Below the pieces are notes generated by a model. It worked only from the letters and a program-made list of their open reading frames with translations. It searched no databases and was not told the DNA's origin. This document shows, in pieces, positions 1 to 5,964 of a stretch of DNA of 6,260 bases. How positions within the stretch are numbered: the stretch's first letter is position 1; each line of letters begins with the position of its first letter. The stretch spans positions 1 to 6,260 of the forward strand of contig DIMZ01000100.1 of assembly GCA_002425825.1 (NCBI GenBank), in the 5' to 3' direction. The stretch is from Cloacimonetes bacterium UBA5553 (GTDB lineage: Bacteria; Cloacimonadota; Cloacimonadia; Cloacimonadales; Cloacimonadaceae). The translations under genes were made by a program, and so were the position numbers.

Positions 1-1
1 C

Positions 2-2845
2 ACTTTTGAAGTTGGTGAATATACCCAGGTTTGGTCTAATGAAAACTTCATGCCTGTTCTTGGCTGGAATACCCACACCTTCACGTCTCCCTTCTTCTGG
101 GATGGCGCATCCAATATCATAGTTGATATCTTAACAGACCTTATCCCCGTTGCTTATACCCAGAACGCTTCTGTGTATAATAGCGTAACTGCATTCAATG
201 CATCTCTGAGATATCAGAATGATACTTTACCCGCAAGTGCTGCCACCACAGGAACCACTTCTACCAGCCGCAGCAACATGCGCTTCAACATGATTATCTC
301 CGATACAGGCTCCCTGAGCGGAACCGTTACCTCCGGTGGATCACCTCTTGCCGGTGCAACAGTTACTGTTGAGAATTCTGTATTCACCACCACTACATCC
401 GCAACAGGAACATACAGCCTGCCTTTCGTGCCGGTTGGAGCCCAAGTGGTTACCGCCAGCAAGTTCGGATACTATCCTGTTTCTCATAATGTAAATATCA
501 TCGAAGACCAGGCTTCAGTTCAAGACTTCGCTTTGTTAACTCTTCCTCAGGTAACTCTTACCGGCAGAATAGTTGGCAGCGATCAGCCTACAGTTGGTCT
601 TCCCGGAACCATCGCCTTAACAGGTTACCAGGCCTATAATGCAACCGCTAATGCCAGTGGTATCTTCACCATCAGCAACGTTTATGCAAACCAGACCTAT
701 AACTACGTTGTTGGCGCTGCCGGCTATGCCAATACCAGCGGTCAGGTTGCTGTTGGTTCAGTTGATCTGAATCTTGGCGACGTTATCGTGAATGAAATTG
801 CCAATCCTCCAAGTGGAGTAGTGGCTAATGAAGCTGCTGATTTCACTAACGTTTCACTTACCTGGAACGCACCTGGAACAGGCCCTTCAGGATTCTTTGA
901 TGACTTCGAATCATACGACAACTTCACCCTCACCTTTGCTCCCTGGACATTGGTTGACGTTGACCTCAGCACCACCTACGGATTCAGTGGAATCACCTTC
1001 CAGAATTCCGGTGCTGCCATGGCATACATCATCTTCAATCCGAGTGCAACCACACCTGCTCTTGATACCCCTGTTCATGGCGGAGCCAAGATGGCAGCAA
1101 GCTTTGCTTCCACCACACCTCCTAACAATGACTGGTTAATCACCCCGCAGGTTACCGGTGCCACACAGATCAAGTTCTGGGCACGCAGCTATGTGGCAGA
1201 TTATGGTCTTGAACGCTTCAAAGTTGGTGTATCCACAACCGGAACCGCCCCTGCGAACTTCACCATCATCAGCGGCGCCAACTACATCTCCGCTCCTGTG
1301 GATTGGACTGAATATACCTATTCTCTGGCTGCTTATGTCGGTCAGTCCATTCGCTTCGGCATTCAGTGCGTTTCAAACGATGCCTTTATCTTCTTTGTTG
1401 ACGACATCTATGTTGGAACCCCTGCTGCTGCACCAGTGTTTGCTCACGTTCCTGTGAATGAAACCGGTATCGGCCGCGAGCTTGTAGCAGTGAACAACAG
1501 CGTTGCTAATAACACCCAGCCCACCAGATCACTTCAGGGCTACAAGGTGTATCGCAACAGCAGTCTGATTGCCACGCTTAGCAATCCTGCAACCCTGCAG
1601 TATGAAGCCCTGGCTCTTACTCCCGGTCAACATACCTTCACTGTTACCGCATACTACACCAATGGCGAATCTGTGCCTGCCGGCCCTGTTACGCTTAACG
1701 TAACAGCTCCGCCCGCACCTCCCACAAACCTGAGTGCAAACGTAACCGGTAGCTTGGTAACCCTTAACTGGGTAGCACCTACCACTGCTTCCTTAACAGG
1801 TTTCAAGGTGTATCGCAATGGTACAGTTATATCCACTATTACCAATCCTGCCACAATCACTTTTGCCCAGGCAAACGTGCCTAATGGCGAGTATGTATAT
1901 GGCGTTTCCGCTACTCATGATTTCGGTGAATCTGTAATCGTTACCACCACTGTGAATGTGCAGGTTACTCTGGCTCCTGCCTTCTTTACCGAGACATTCG
2001 AAACCTATGAAAACTTCAGCCTGACCTTTGAACCATGGACACTTCTGGATCGTGACGCATCCACCACATATGGCATCCAGAATGTAGAATTCACCAATTC
2101 TGAAAGTCCAATGGCGTATATTATATTCAATCCGAGTGCAACTACTCCTCCCATAACGTCATTAACACCTCATGGTGGAGACAAGATGGCTGCAAGTTTT
2201 GCTTCAACCACACCTGCAAACAACGATTGGATGATTACTCCTCGCGTGCACTTAGGCACCAATAGCGCAGTAAGATTCTGGGCAAAGAGCCACACTGCTC
2301 AGTATGGTTTGGAACGTTTCCAGGTTGGTGTTTCTACCAATGCCAATATCTTCTGGCAAACCTTCCAGTTTATTAGTGGTACCAACTATGTTGAAGCTCC
2401 TGTAGAATGGACTCAGTTCACCTACGATCTCTCTGCTTACGATGGACAAAGTATCTACATTGCCATTCGCTGCGTATCAAACGATGCATTTGTGTTCTAC
2501 GTTGATGATTTCAGCATCCACGGTGTAGGCGGTAGCGTGTCGAATGAAGACCCAATCGTTCCCGTAATTGCTACAGAGCTTAAGAGCAACTATCCTAACC
2601 CCTTCAACCCCGAGACCAACATCGCTTTCAGCATGAAGGAAGCCGGTGCCGTTACCTTGGAAGTTTACAACGTTAAAGGTCAGCTCGTAAGAACCCTGAT
2701 CAACGACGTGAAAGCTGCCGGTAACCACACTGTGGTTTGGAATGGTAAAGACAACAACGGTCGCAGCGTATCCAGCGGTATTTACTACTACAAGATGAAT
2801 GCCGGCAAATACAGCAGCACCAAGAAAATGATCATGATGAAATAA
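2..2845 (+). CDS. Large secreted modular surface protein, 5'-truncated by the window (carboxypeptidase-regulatory, FN3 and choice-of-anchor-J domains, C-terminal sorting domain)
   Basis: The frame is open from the first bases, so the ATG at nt 50 is internal and the real start lies upstream; 947 codons are visible. Counting from nt 2, the modules are: 1-102, a beta-rich segment with GWNTHTF and FFWDGASNI, a type that recurs in FCB-group secreted proteins; 103-181, a carboxypeptidase-regulatory-like beta-sandwich (SGTVTSGGSPLAGATVTV); 182-266, a second, more divergent one; 268-297 and 508-568, two halves of an FN3 domain; 298-473, choice-of-anchor-J (cleaved-adhesin type); 569-660, an intact FN3; 661-841, a second choice-of-anchor-J; about 859-947, a FlgD-Ig/T9SS type-A-like sorting domain with YPNPFNPETNI, ending in KKMIMMK. 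Such architectures belong to exported proteins that bind carbohydrate or protein at the cell surface. The role in adhesion or polymer binding is inferred; no catalytic domain is visible in this part. An enzyme domain could lie in the missing N-terminus. A terminator follows, so this is the last gene of its transcript. Confidence 0.9.
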   Translation, partial: TFEVGEYTQVWSNENFMPVLGWNTHTFTSPFFWDGASNIIVDILTDLIPVAYTQNASVYNSVTAFNASLRYQNDTLPASAATTGTTSTSRSNMRFNMIISDTGSLSGTVTSGGSPLAGATVTVENSVFTTTTSATGTYSLPFVPVGAQVVTASKFGYYPVSHNVNIIEDQASVQDFALLTLPQVTLTGRIVGSDQPTVGLPGTIALTGYQAYNATANASGIFTISNVYANQTYNYVVGAAGYANTSGQVAVGSVDLNLGDVIVNEIANPPSGVVANEAADFTNVSLTWNAPGTGPSGFFDDFESYDNFTLTFAPWTLVDVDLSTTYGFSGITFQNSGAAMAYIIFNPSATTPALDTPVHGGAKMAASFASTTPPNNDWLITPQVTGATQIKFWARSYVADYGLERFKVGVSTTGTAPANFTIISGANYISAPVDWTEYTYSLAAYVGQSIRFGIQCVSNDAFIFFVDDIYVGTPAAAPVFAHVPVNETGIGRELVAVNNSVANNTQPTRSLQGYKVYRNSSLIATLSNPATLQYEALALTPGQHTFTVTAYYTNGESVPAGPVTLNVTAPPAPPTNLSANVTGSLVTLNWVAPTTASLTGFKVYRNGTVISTITNPATITFAQANVPNGEYVYGVSATHDFGESVIVTTTVNVQVTLAPAFFTETFETYENFSLTFEPWTLLDRDASTTYGIQNVEFTNSESPMAYIIFNPSATTPPITSLTPHGGDKMAASFASTTPANNDWMITPRVHLGTNSAVRFWAKSHTAQYGLERFQVGVSTNANIFWQTFQFISGTNYVEAPVEWTQFTYDLSAYDGQSIYIAIRCVSNDAFVFYVDDFSIHGVGGSVSNEDPIVPVIATELKSNYPNPFNPETNIAFSMKEAGAVTLEVYNVKGQLVRTLINDVKAAGNHTVVWNGKDNNGRSVSSGIYYYKMNAGKYSSTKKMIMMK
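893..1420 (+). repeat. Choice-of-anchor-J module, copy 1
   Basis: This coding module of about 176 residues begins FFDDFESY and ends VDDIYVGT. It matches the choice-of-anchor-J/cleaved-adhesin pattern: an acidic-aromatic opening, NDWLITP in the middle, and a closing CVSNDAFIFFVDD strand. By eye it is about 60% identical in protein to the copy at nt 1982-2524, with identical blocks such as MAYIIFNPSATTP, FASTTP and YGLERF. It appears to sit inside an FN3 domain rather than between domains. Confidence 0.8.
1982..2524 (+). repeat. Choice-of-anchor-J module, copy 2
   Basis: This coding module of about 181 residues runs from FFTETFETY to VDDFSIHG. It aligns end to end with the copy 1089 nt upstream and carries the same blocks (MAYIIFNPSATTP, KMAASFASTTP, CVSNDAF). 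The codons differ at many synonymous sites, so the duplication is not very recent. It lies after a complete FN3 domain and is joined by a short linker to the C-terminal sorting domain. Confidence 0.8.
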
Positions 2846-2864
2846 GTTAACTGCGAAGTTAACT
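2845..2864 (+). other. Perfect 8-bp hairpin with GCGA (GNRA) tetraloop at the stop codon
   Basis: AGTTAACT, itself a palindrome, occurs twice, separated by GCGA. The transcript can therefore fold into a perfect 8-bp stem capped by a GNRA-type tetraloop. It starts on the last base of the TAA stop and lies 8 nt before the terminator stem. A role in stabilising the 3' end or assisting termination is inferred only. Confidence 0.5.
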
Positions 2865-2872
2865 AATAGCAT

Positions 2873-2904
2873 AAGCCCCGAGCATAACGTTCGGGGCTTT
2901 TTTT
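2873..2904 (+). terminator. Rho-independent terminator after the surface-protein gene
   Basis: A perfect 9-bp stem pairs AAGCCCCGA (2873-2881) with TCGGGGCTT (2891-2899) around a 9-nt loop, and a run of seven T (2898-2904) overlaps and follows the 3' arm. This is a textbook intrinsic terminator placed 28 nt after the TAA. There is no comparable T-run on the other side, so it acts in the + direction only. It insulates the downstream metabolic genes from the surface-protein transcript. Confidence 0.93.
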
Positions 2905-2939
2905 GCCTCTCTGAGGCTGCCCGCTCAGGTCTTCCTTGC

Positions 2940-2970
2940 TATCATTACAGTATCATTACGGATTCATTGC
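2940..2970 (+). repeat. Three short direct repeats in 11-bp phase
   Basis: TATCATTAC occurs at 2940-2948 and again at 2951-2959. A degenerate third copy, ATTCATTGC, follows at 2962-2970. The spacing is 11 bp each time, about one helical turn, which is typical of binding sites for a multimeric or cooperatively bound regulator. The third copy runs into the 13-bp inverted repeat. No factor can be named from the sequence. Confidence 0.45.
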
Positions 2971-2999
2971 AGGTTTTATCTGTAATAAACCTGCAATGA
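2964..2999. repeat. Perfect 13-bp inverted repeat, possible operator or RNA hairpin
   Basis: TCATTGCAGGTTT (2964-2976) and AAACCTGCAATGA (2987-2999) are exact reverse complements around a 10-nt spacer. There is no T-run on either side, so it is not an intrinsic terminator. It lies about 140 bp upstream of the aminotransferase start. It could be a dimeric repressor site or a structured 5' leader. CTATCATT at 2939-2946 could alternatively pair with AATGATAG at 2995-3002. Confidence 0.55.
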
Positions 3000-3046
3000 T
3001 AGTGCAATTCATTCAGGTATCCTACACATGAAGCGGGAGGCTGATT

Positions 3047-3145
3047 ATGCAACCAAGTCCGTTGGTTTTTATATGCTTCAATCTTGACAAACATGTACAT
3101 CAGGTTACTATATTAGTACTTACAATAAATGGAGATACATCATGA
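3047..3145 (+). CDS. Candidate 32-residue leader peptide overlapping the aminotransferase start (speculative)
   Basis: An ATG at 3047 is preceded by a strong GGGAGG (3035-3040) with a 6-nt spacer. It opens 32 codons: MQPSPLVFICFNL, then DKHVHQV, then a hydrophobic tail ending in NGDTS. The TGA at 3143-3145 overlaps the next ATG at 3142 as ATGA, the usual arrangement for translational coupling. I recognise no family. The peptide is moderately hydrophobic with two closely spaced His residues, but it is not a homopolymeric attenuator peptide. Against it: such a short ORF can arise by chance, the aminotransferase has its own RBS inside it, and the best TTGACA-type promoter lies within it, so transcripts from that promoter would lack it. 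Confidence 0.3.
   Translation: MQPSPLVFICFNLDKHVHQVTILVLTINGDTS
3084..3114 (+). promoter_or_regulatory. Candidate sigma-70-type promoter for the aminotransferase
   Basis: A perfect TTGACA at 3084-3089 is followed either by TACTAT at 3106-3111 (16-bp spacer, 4 of 6 matches) or by TATATT at 3109-3114 (19-bp spacer, 5 of 6 matches). The spacer holds an 8-bp palindrome, ATGTACAT (3093-3100), that could be an operator. Neither pairing is ideal, and promoter consensus in this phylum is not something I can confirm from the window. Confidence 0.4.
3131..3134 (+). promoter_or_regulatory. Ribosome binding site of the aminotransferase gene
   Basis: GGAG lies 7 nt upstream of the ATG at 3142. It supports that start over the later in-frame ATG codons at 3214 and 3217. 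Confidence 0.7.
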
Positions 3146-4221
3146 ATAGATTGTTTAGAACAGATTTAGCAGATAAAGAGCCCTCGGTGGTTTCCGTTCC
3201 CATCCGTAAGCGGATGATGTGTTTAAATGAAAGCTGTCTCGACCCTTTCCAGGCAATTCGAGACCAGTTTCTTGCCCGCATGGAGGGGATTAGATTAAAT
3301 CGTTATATTTCGCCCGTTACGCAGGAACTGAACGCCAAGCTTGCCGCGTATGTGGGCTGTGGGATAGCCAAAGAAAACGTAGTGTGGGGTAACGGTGCGG
3401 ATGATATGCTCTACCACATATTTCTTAGTGTTCGTGAGGATGCCACCTCATTTGCGGTTAGCCCCGCCCCCTCATATTTTGACTACAAGACTTTCTGCGA
3501 AGCTGTTGGATTGGGCATAAAGTTTGTAGAATTGGAAAAAGATTTTAGCTTAGACGCTGAAAAGTATCTGCAGCTTGCTTCCCATCCCGATTGCAAACTG
3601 GCTATCCTGTGCAACCCCAACAATCCCACAGGTAATCTCTTCCCCAAGGAGCAGTTGCGCTACATTGTTGAGAGCCTTCCCGATAAGCTGGTGCTAATAG
3701 ACGAAACTTACTATGAGTTCTCGGACAGCACCTTTGCCGGAGAGCTGAAGCAGCACCCCAATCTAATTCTAACCCGCTCATTCTCAAAGGCATTCTCTGG
3801 AGCCGGCTTACGCTTCGGCTATGCCATATCTTCTGCCGATAATATCTACAATCTGCGCAAGGTGCTCACCACCTTTCACACCAGTGTGTTAAATCAAGCA
3901 TTTGCCCTCACAGTGCTGGAAAACGTGCCCCTCTTCTGCGAACAGGTGCTGGGAGTAATAAAACTGCGTGACGACATGTTCGCGCGGCTAAGCTCGCTTC
4001 CGGAAGTGAAGGTATATCCATCGGCTACAAACTTTCTAACCTTCAGTATTGGAGACAGAACCCCAGAGCTGTTTAACTATCTAAAGGATAGGGATATTGC
4101 TCTTCGCGATGTGGGAGCTCACCGCCGTTTGCAACACTGCCTGCGTGCTACCCTTAGCTGTGAGGAAGATAACGAGGCTATGTATCAGGCTATAGTGGAC
4201 TTTCTTGCTGATGCGCCATAA
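3142..4221 (+). CDS. hisC: HisC-like PLP-dependent class I/II aminotransferase (histidinol-phosphate aminotransferase family)
   Basis: The 359-residue length matches HisC (about 350-360). Fold-type I PLP motifs appear in order: RY at 54-55, as in the conserved Tyr that contacts the partner subunit's PLP; GNGADDM at 83-89 for the PLP phosphate (family form GNGSDE); CNPNNPTG at 157-164; DETYYEF at 187-193 with the Asp that pairs with the pyridine nitrogen; SFSKAFSGAGLRFGY at 213-227 with Lys216 as Schiff-base lysine and Arg224; and CLRATL at 333-338 with the C-terminal substrate-binding Arg335. The family reaction is L-histidinol phosphate + 2-oxoglutarate to imidazole-acetol phosphate + glutamate, in the cytoplasm. 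The usual VGTREEN ending is replaced by LSCEEDNE and no other his genes are near. The substrate could therefore be another amino acid, for example an aromatic one. The family is secure; the exact substrate is inferred. Confidence 0.85.
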   Translation: MNRLFRTDLADKEPSVVSVPIRKRMMCLNESCLDPFQAIRDQFLARMEGIRLNRYISPVTQELNAKLAAYVGCGIAKENVVWGNGADDMLYHIFLSVREDATSFAVSPAPSYFDYKTFCEAVGLGIKFVELEKDFSLDAEKYLQLASHPDCKLAILCNPNNPTGNLFPKEQLRYIVESLPDKLVLIDETYYEFSDSTFAGELKQHPNLILTRSFSKAFSGAGLRFGYAISSADNIYNLRKVLTTFHTSVLNQAFALTVLENVPLFCEQVLGVIKLRDDMFARLSSLPEVKVYPSATNFLTFSIGDRTPELFNYLKDRDIALRDVGAHRRLQHCLRATLSCEEDNEAMYQAIVDFLADAP

Positions 4222-4407
4222 GCTTTACCCATAAAGCATATAAGTACCAGAACACATACAAACTGCGCGTGCAGTTGCATGCCATACGATCCTTGCGTTA
4301 TTGTGGCGGAATACGATAAGATTTCGCTTTACTAAAACAGAGCCGTTTAAATAATGACAATGGCGATGAATAGATAATAACAAGATAAGATAAAAGGAAG
4401 TATGAAC
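4222..4407 (+). other. Intergenic leader before mmdA: two small hairpins, weak promoter candidate, AGATAA-rich run
   Basis: No gene is seen here. GCTTTA (4222-4227) pairs with TAAAGC (4232-4237), directly after the aminotransferase stop; AACTGC (4261-4266) pairs with GCAGTT (4271-4276). Neither has a T-run, so neither is a convincing terminator and read-through into mmdA is possible. A weak promoter could be TTTACT (4328-4333) with AATAAT (4350-4355) at a 16-bp spacer. AGATAA occurs at 4372, 4383 and 4388, giving an A-rich, probably unstructured stretch just before the RBS, which favours ribosome loading. No known riboswitch class is recognised. Confidence 0.4.
4395..4400 (+). promoter_or_regulatory. 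Ribosome binding site deciding the mmdA start
   Basis: AGGAAG ends 1 nt before an ATG at 4402 but 7 nt before a second in-frame ATG at 4408. Only the second has a workable spacing, so translation should begin at 4408 ([10 protein letters not shown]) rather than at the longer ORF start. Confidence 0.75.
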
Positions 4408-5958
4408 ATGGCTAACCAGAAAGCTCTGGACAAGCTGAAGGCAAAACGTGCCGCTGCCCTTCTGGGTGGTGGCGAAAAGCGTATTGCCGAACAACATGAG
4501 AAAGGCAAGCTAACAGCAAGAGAACGTATTGCCTTACTTGTTGATCCGGATAGTTTTGAAGAGTTTGATATGTTCGTAACCCATCAATGCACAAACTTCG
4601 GCATGGAGAATTATATCCATCCTGGAGATGGTGTGGTAACGGGTTGCGCTACAATCAACGAGCGTGTGGTGTATATCTTTGCGCAGGACTTCACGGTATT
4701 TGGTGGCTCGCTATCCAAAACCTATGCCGAAAAGATATGTAAGATTATGGACATGGCACTAAAGAATGGCTGCCCCTTAATTGGGCTGAACGATTCCGGC
4801 GGTGCACGCATCCAGGAGGGCGTGGATGCCCTGGCGGGATATGCGGAAATCTTCTGGCGCAATGTGATGTCCAGCGGGGTTATACCCCAGATATCTGCCA
4901 TCCTGGGCCCCTGTGCCGGTGGTGCTGTGTATTCTCCTGCCATTACCGACTTTGTGATAATGGAAAAGAACAACAGCTATATGTTCGTAACCGGGCCGAA
5001 GGTGGTTAAAACCGTGCTGAATGAAACTGTGTCCATCGAAGACCTCGGCGGGGCCAAGATTCATGCCAGCAAGAGCGGTGTGGCGCACTTTATCTCCAAT
5101 AACGAAGAAGAAACAATGATGCTGATAAAGCTGCTACTCAGCTATCTGCCGTCTAACAACATGGAAGACCCGCCCTGTATTCCTACTACCGACCCCATTA
5201 ACCGTAGCTGTGACACGCTAAACGACCTAATCCCCGAAAACCCAAACAAGCCTTATGATATACTCGACCTTATCCACCCGATTGTGGATGATGGCGAGTT
5301 CTTACAAGTTATGAGCAATTTTGCCCAGAACCTGGTGGTGGGTTTTGCGCGTATGAATGGGCATTCGATAGGCATTGTTGCCAATCAGCCCAAGGTTTTG
5401 GCAGGTGTGCTGGATATAGATGCCAGCATCAAAGCAGCGCGTTTTGTGCGTTTCTGTGATGCCTTCAATATCCCTCTGGTGGTGTTGGAAGACGTTCCCG
5501 GCTTCCTTCCCGGCACTTCGCAGGAGCATAACGGCATAATTCGCAATGGTGCCAAGATGCTATTTGCCTTTGCCGAAGCCACTGTGCCCAAGATAACCGT
5601 GATAATTCGCAAAGCCTATGGCGGAGCATATTGTGTGATGAACAGCCGCCATATGCGTGCCGACCTGGTGTATGCCTGGACTTCAGCCGAGATAGCTGTG
5701 ATGGGGCCTAAGGGTGCTGTGGAAGTTATCTTCCGCAAAGAAGCAAAAGAATCCGAAGACCCAAAGGCTACTCTATTGGCTCGTGAGGAAGAATATCGAG
5801 AGAAGTTTGCCAATCCCTATAATGCCGCAGAGCGCGGTTTTGTGGATGACGTGATTGAGCCTGCGCAGACGCGCTTCCGGCTTATCCGTGCCCTGGAAAT
5901 GTTGGCAAACAAGAAAGACAGCATCCCACCGCGTAAGCATGGGAATATGCCATTGTGA
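4408..5958 (+). CDS. mmdA: Biotin-dependent carboxyltransferase: methylmalonyl-CoA decarboxylase alpha / propionyl-CoA carboxylase beta subunit
   Basis: The start at 4408 gives 516 residues, the normal length for MmdA/PccB proteins. Two crotonase-fold carboxyltransferase halves are visible. The N-terminal half has LTARERI (about 35-41), [10 protein letters not shown] (about 95-104), [11 protein letters not shown] (about 129-139) and [12 protein letters not shown] at 167-178, whose Gly171-Gly172 form an oxyanion hole. The C-terminal half has GFARMNG, the conserved [20 protein letters not shown] segment and [11 protein letters not shown] with Gly405-Gly406 as the second oxyanion hole. It ends in RKHGNMPL, a conserved family tail. 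The enzyme moves a carboxyl group between (S)-methylmalonyl-CoA/propionyl-CoA and a biotin carrier. It may work in a Na+-pumping decarboxylase running either way, or in a carboxylase. The biotin carrier and membrane beta subunit are not in the window, so sequence alone does not decide. The gene is followed 6 nt later by an exported protein. Confidence 0.93.
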   Translation: MANQKALDKLKAKRAAALLGGGEKRIAEQHEKGKLTARERIALLVDPDSFEEFDMFVTHQCTNFGMENYIHPGDGVVTGCATINERVVYIFAQDFTVFGGSLSKTYAEKICKIMDMALKNGCPLIGLNDSGGARIQEGVDALAGYAEIFWRNVMSSGVIPQISAILGPCAGGAVYSPAITDFVIMEKNNSYMFVTGPKVVKTVLNETVSIEDLGGAKIHASKSGVAHFISNNEEETMMLIKLLLSYLPSNNMEDPPCIPTTDPINRSCDTLNDLIPENPNKPYDILDLIHPIVDDGEFLQVMSNFAQNLVVGFARMNGHSIGIVANQPKVLAGVLDIDASIKAARFVRFCDAFNIPLVVLEDVPGFLPGTSQEHNGIIRNGAKMLFAFAEATVPKITVIIRKAYGGAYCVMNSRHMRADLVYAWTSAEIAVMGPKGAVEVIFRKEAKESEDPKATLLAREEEYREKFANPYNAAERGFVDDVIEPAQTRFRLIRALEMLANKKDSIPPRKHGNMPL

Positions 5959-5964
5959 TTAGCT

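Noticed and set aside
828..1457. Two + strand ORFs (828-1139, 1158-1457) in another frame of the surface-protein gene
   Set aside because: Both are low-complexity Ser/Pro/Leu-rich translations caused by the Thr/Ala/Pro-rich real frame, which is well supported by domain matches.
2477..2872. 131-codon ORF on the minus strand
   Set aside because: It lies antisense to the choice-of-anchor-J and sorting-domain coding region, has no recognisable motif or RBS, and crosses the terminator. It is a mirror of the real coding frame.
2905..2928. Small stems GCCTC/GAGGC and CTGAG/CTCAG after the terminator
   Set aside because: Five-bp stems of this kind are expected by chance, and they compete with each other.
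2940..2999. CRISPR array or insertion-sequence end
   Set aside because: The repeats are 9 bp in 11-bp phase, with no 30-bp-scale spacers. There is no transposase and no flanking target-site duplication.
3018..3023. TATCCT as a -10 box for a promoter upstream of the leader ORF
   Set aside because: No acceptable -35 element lies at 15-19 bp upstream; the region there is the inverted repeat (AATGAT).
2905..3046. A tRNA or known small RNA in the intergenic region
   Set aside because: No cloverleaf, TTCGA-like T-loop or CCA end is visible; the only strong structure is the isolated 13-bp inverted repeat.
4222..4237. Hairpin right after the aminotransferase stop as a terminator
   Set aside because: The stem is only 6 bp and mostly A-T, and the following bases (ATATAAG) contain no T-run.
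4225..4497. 90-codon minus-strand ORF covering the gap before mmdA
   Set aside because: It overlaps the mmdA RBS and start, has no family resemblance and no minus-strand RBS or promoter that I can see.
4777..5088. 103-codon minus-strand ORF inside mmdA
   Set aside because: It is antisense to the highly conserved first oxyanion-hole region; the open frame follows from codon bias of the real gene.
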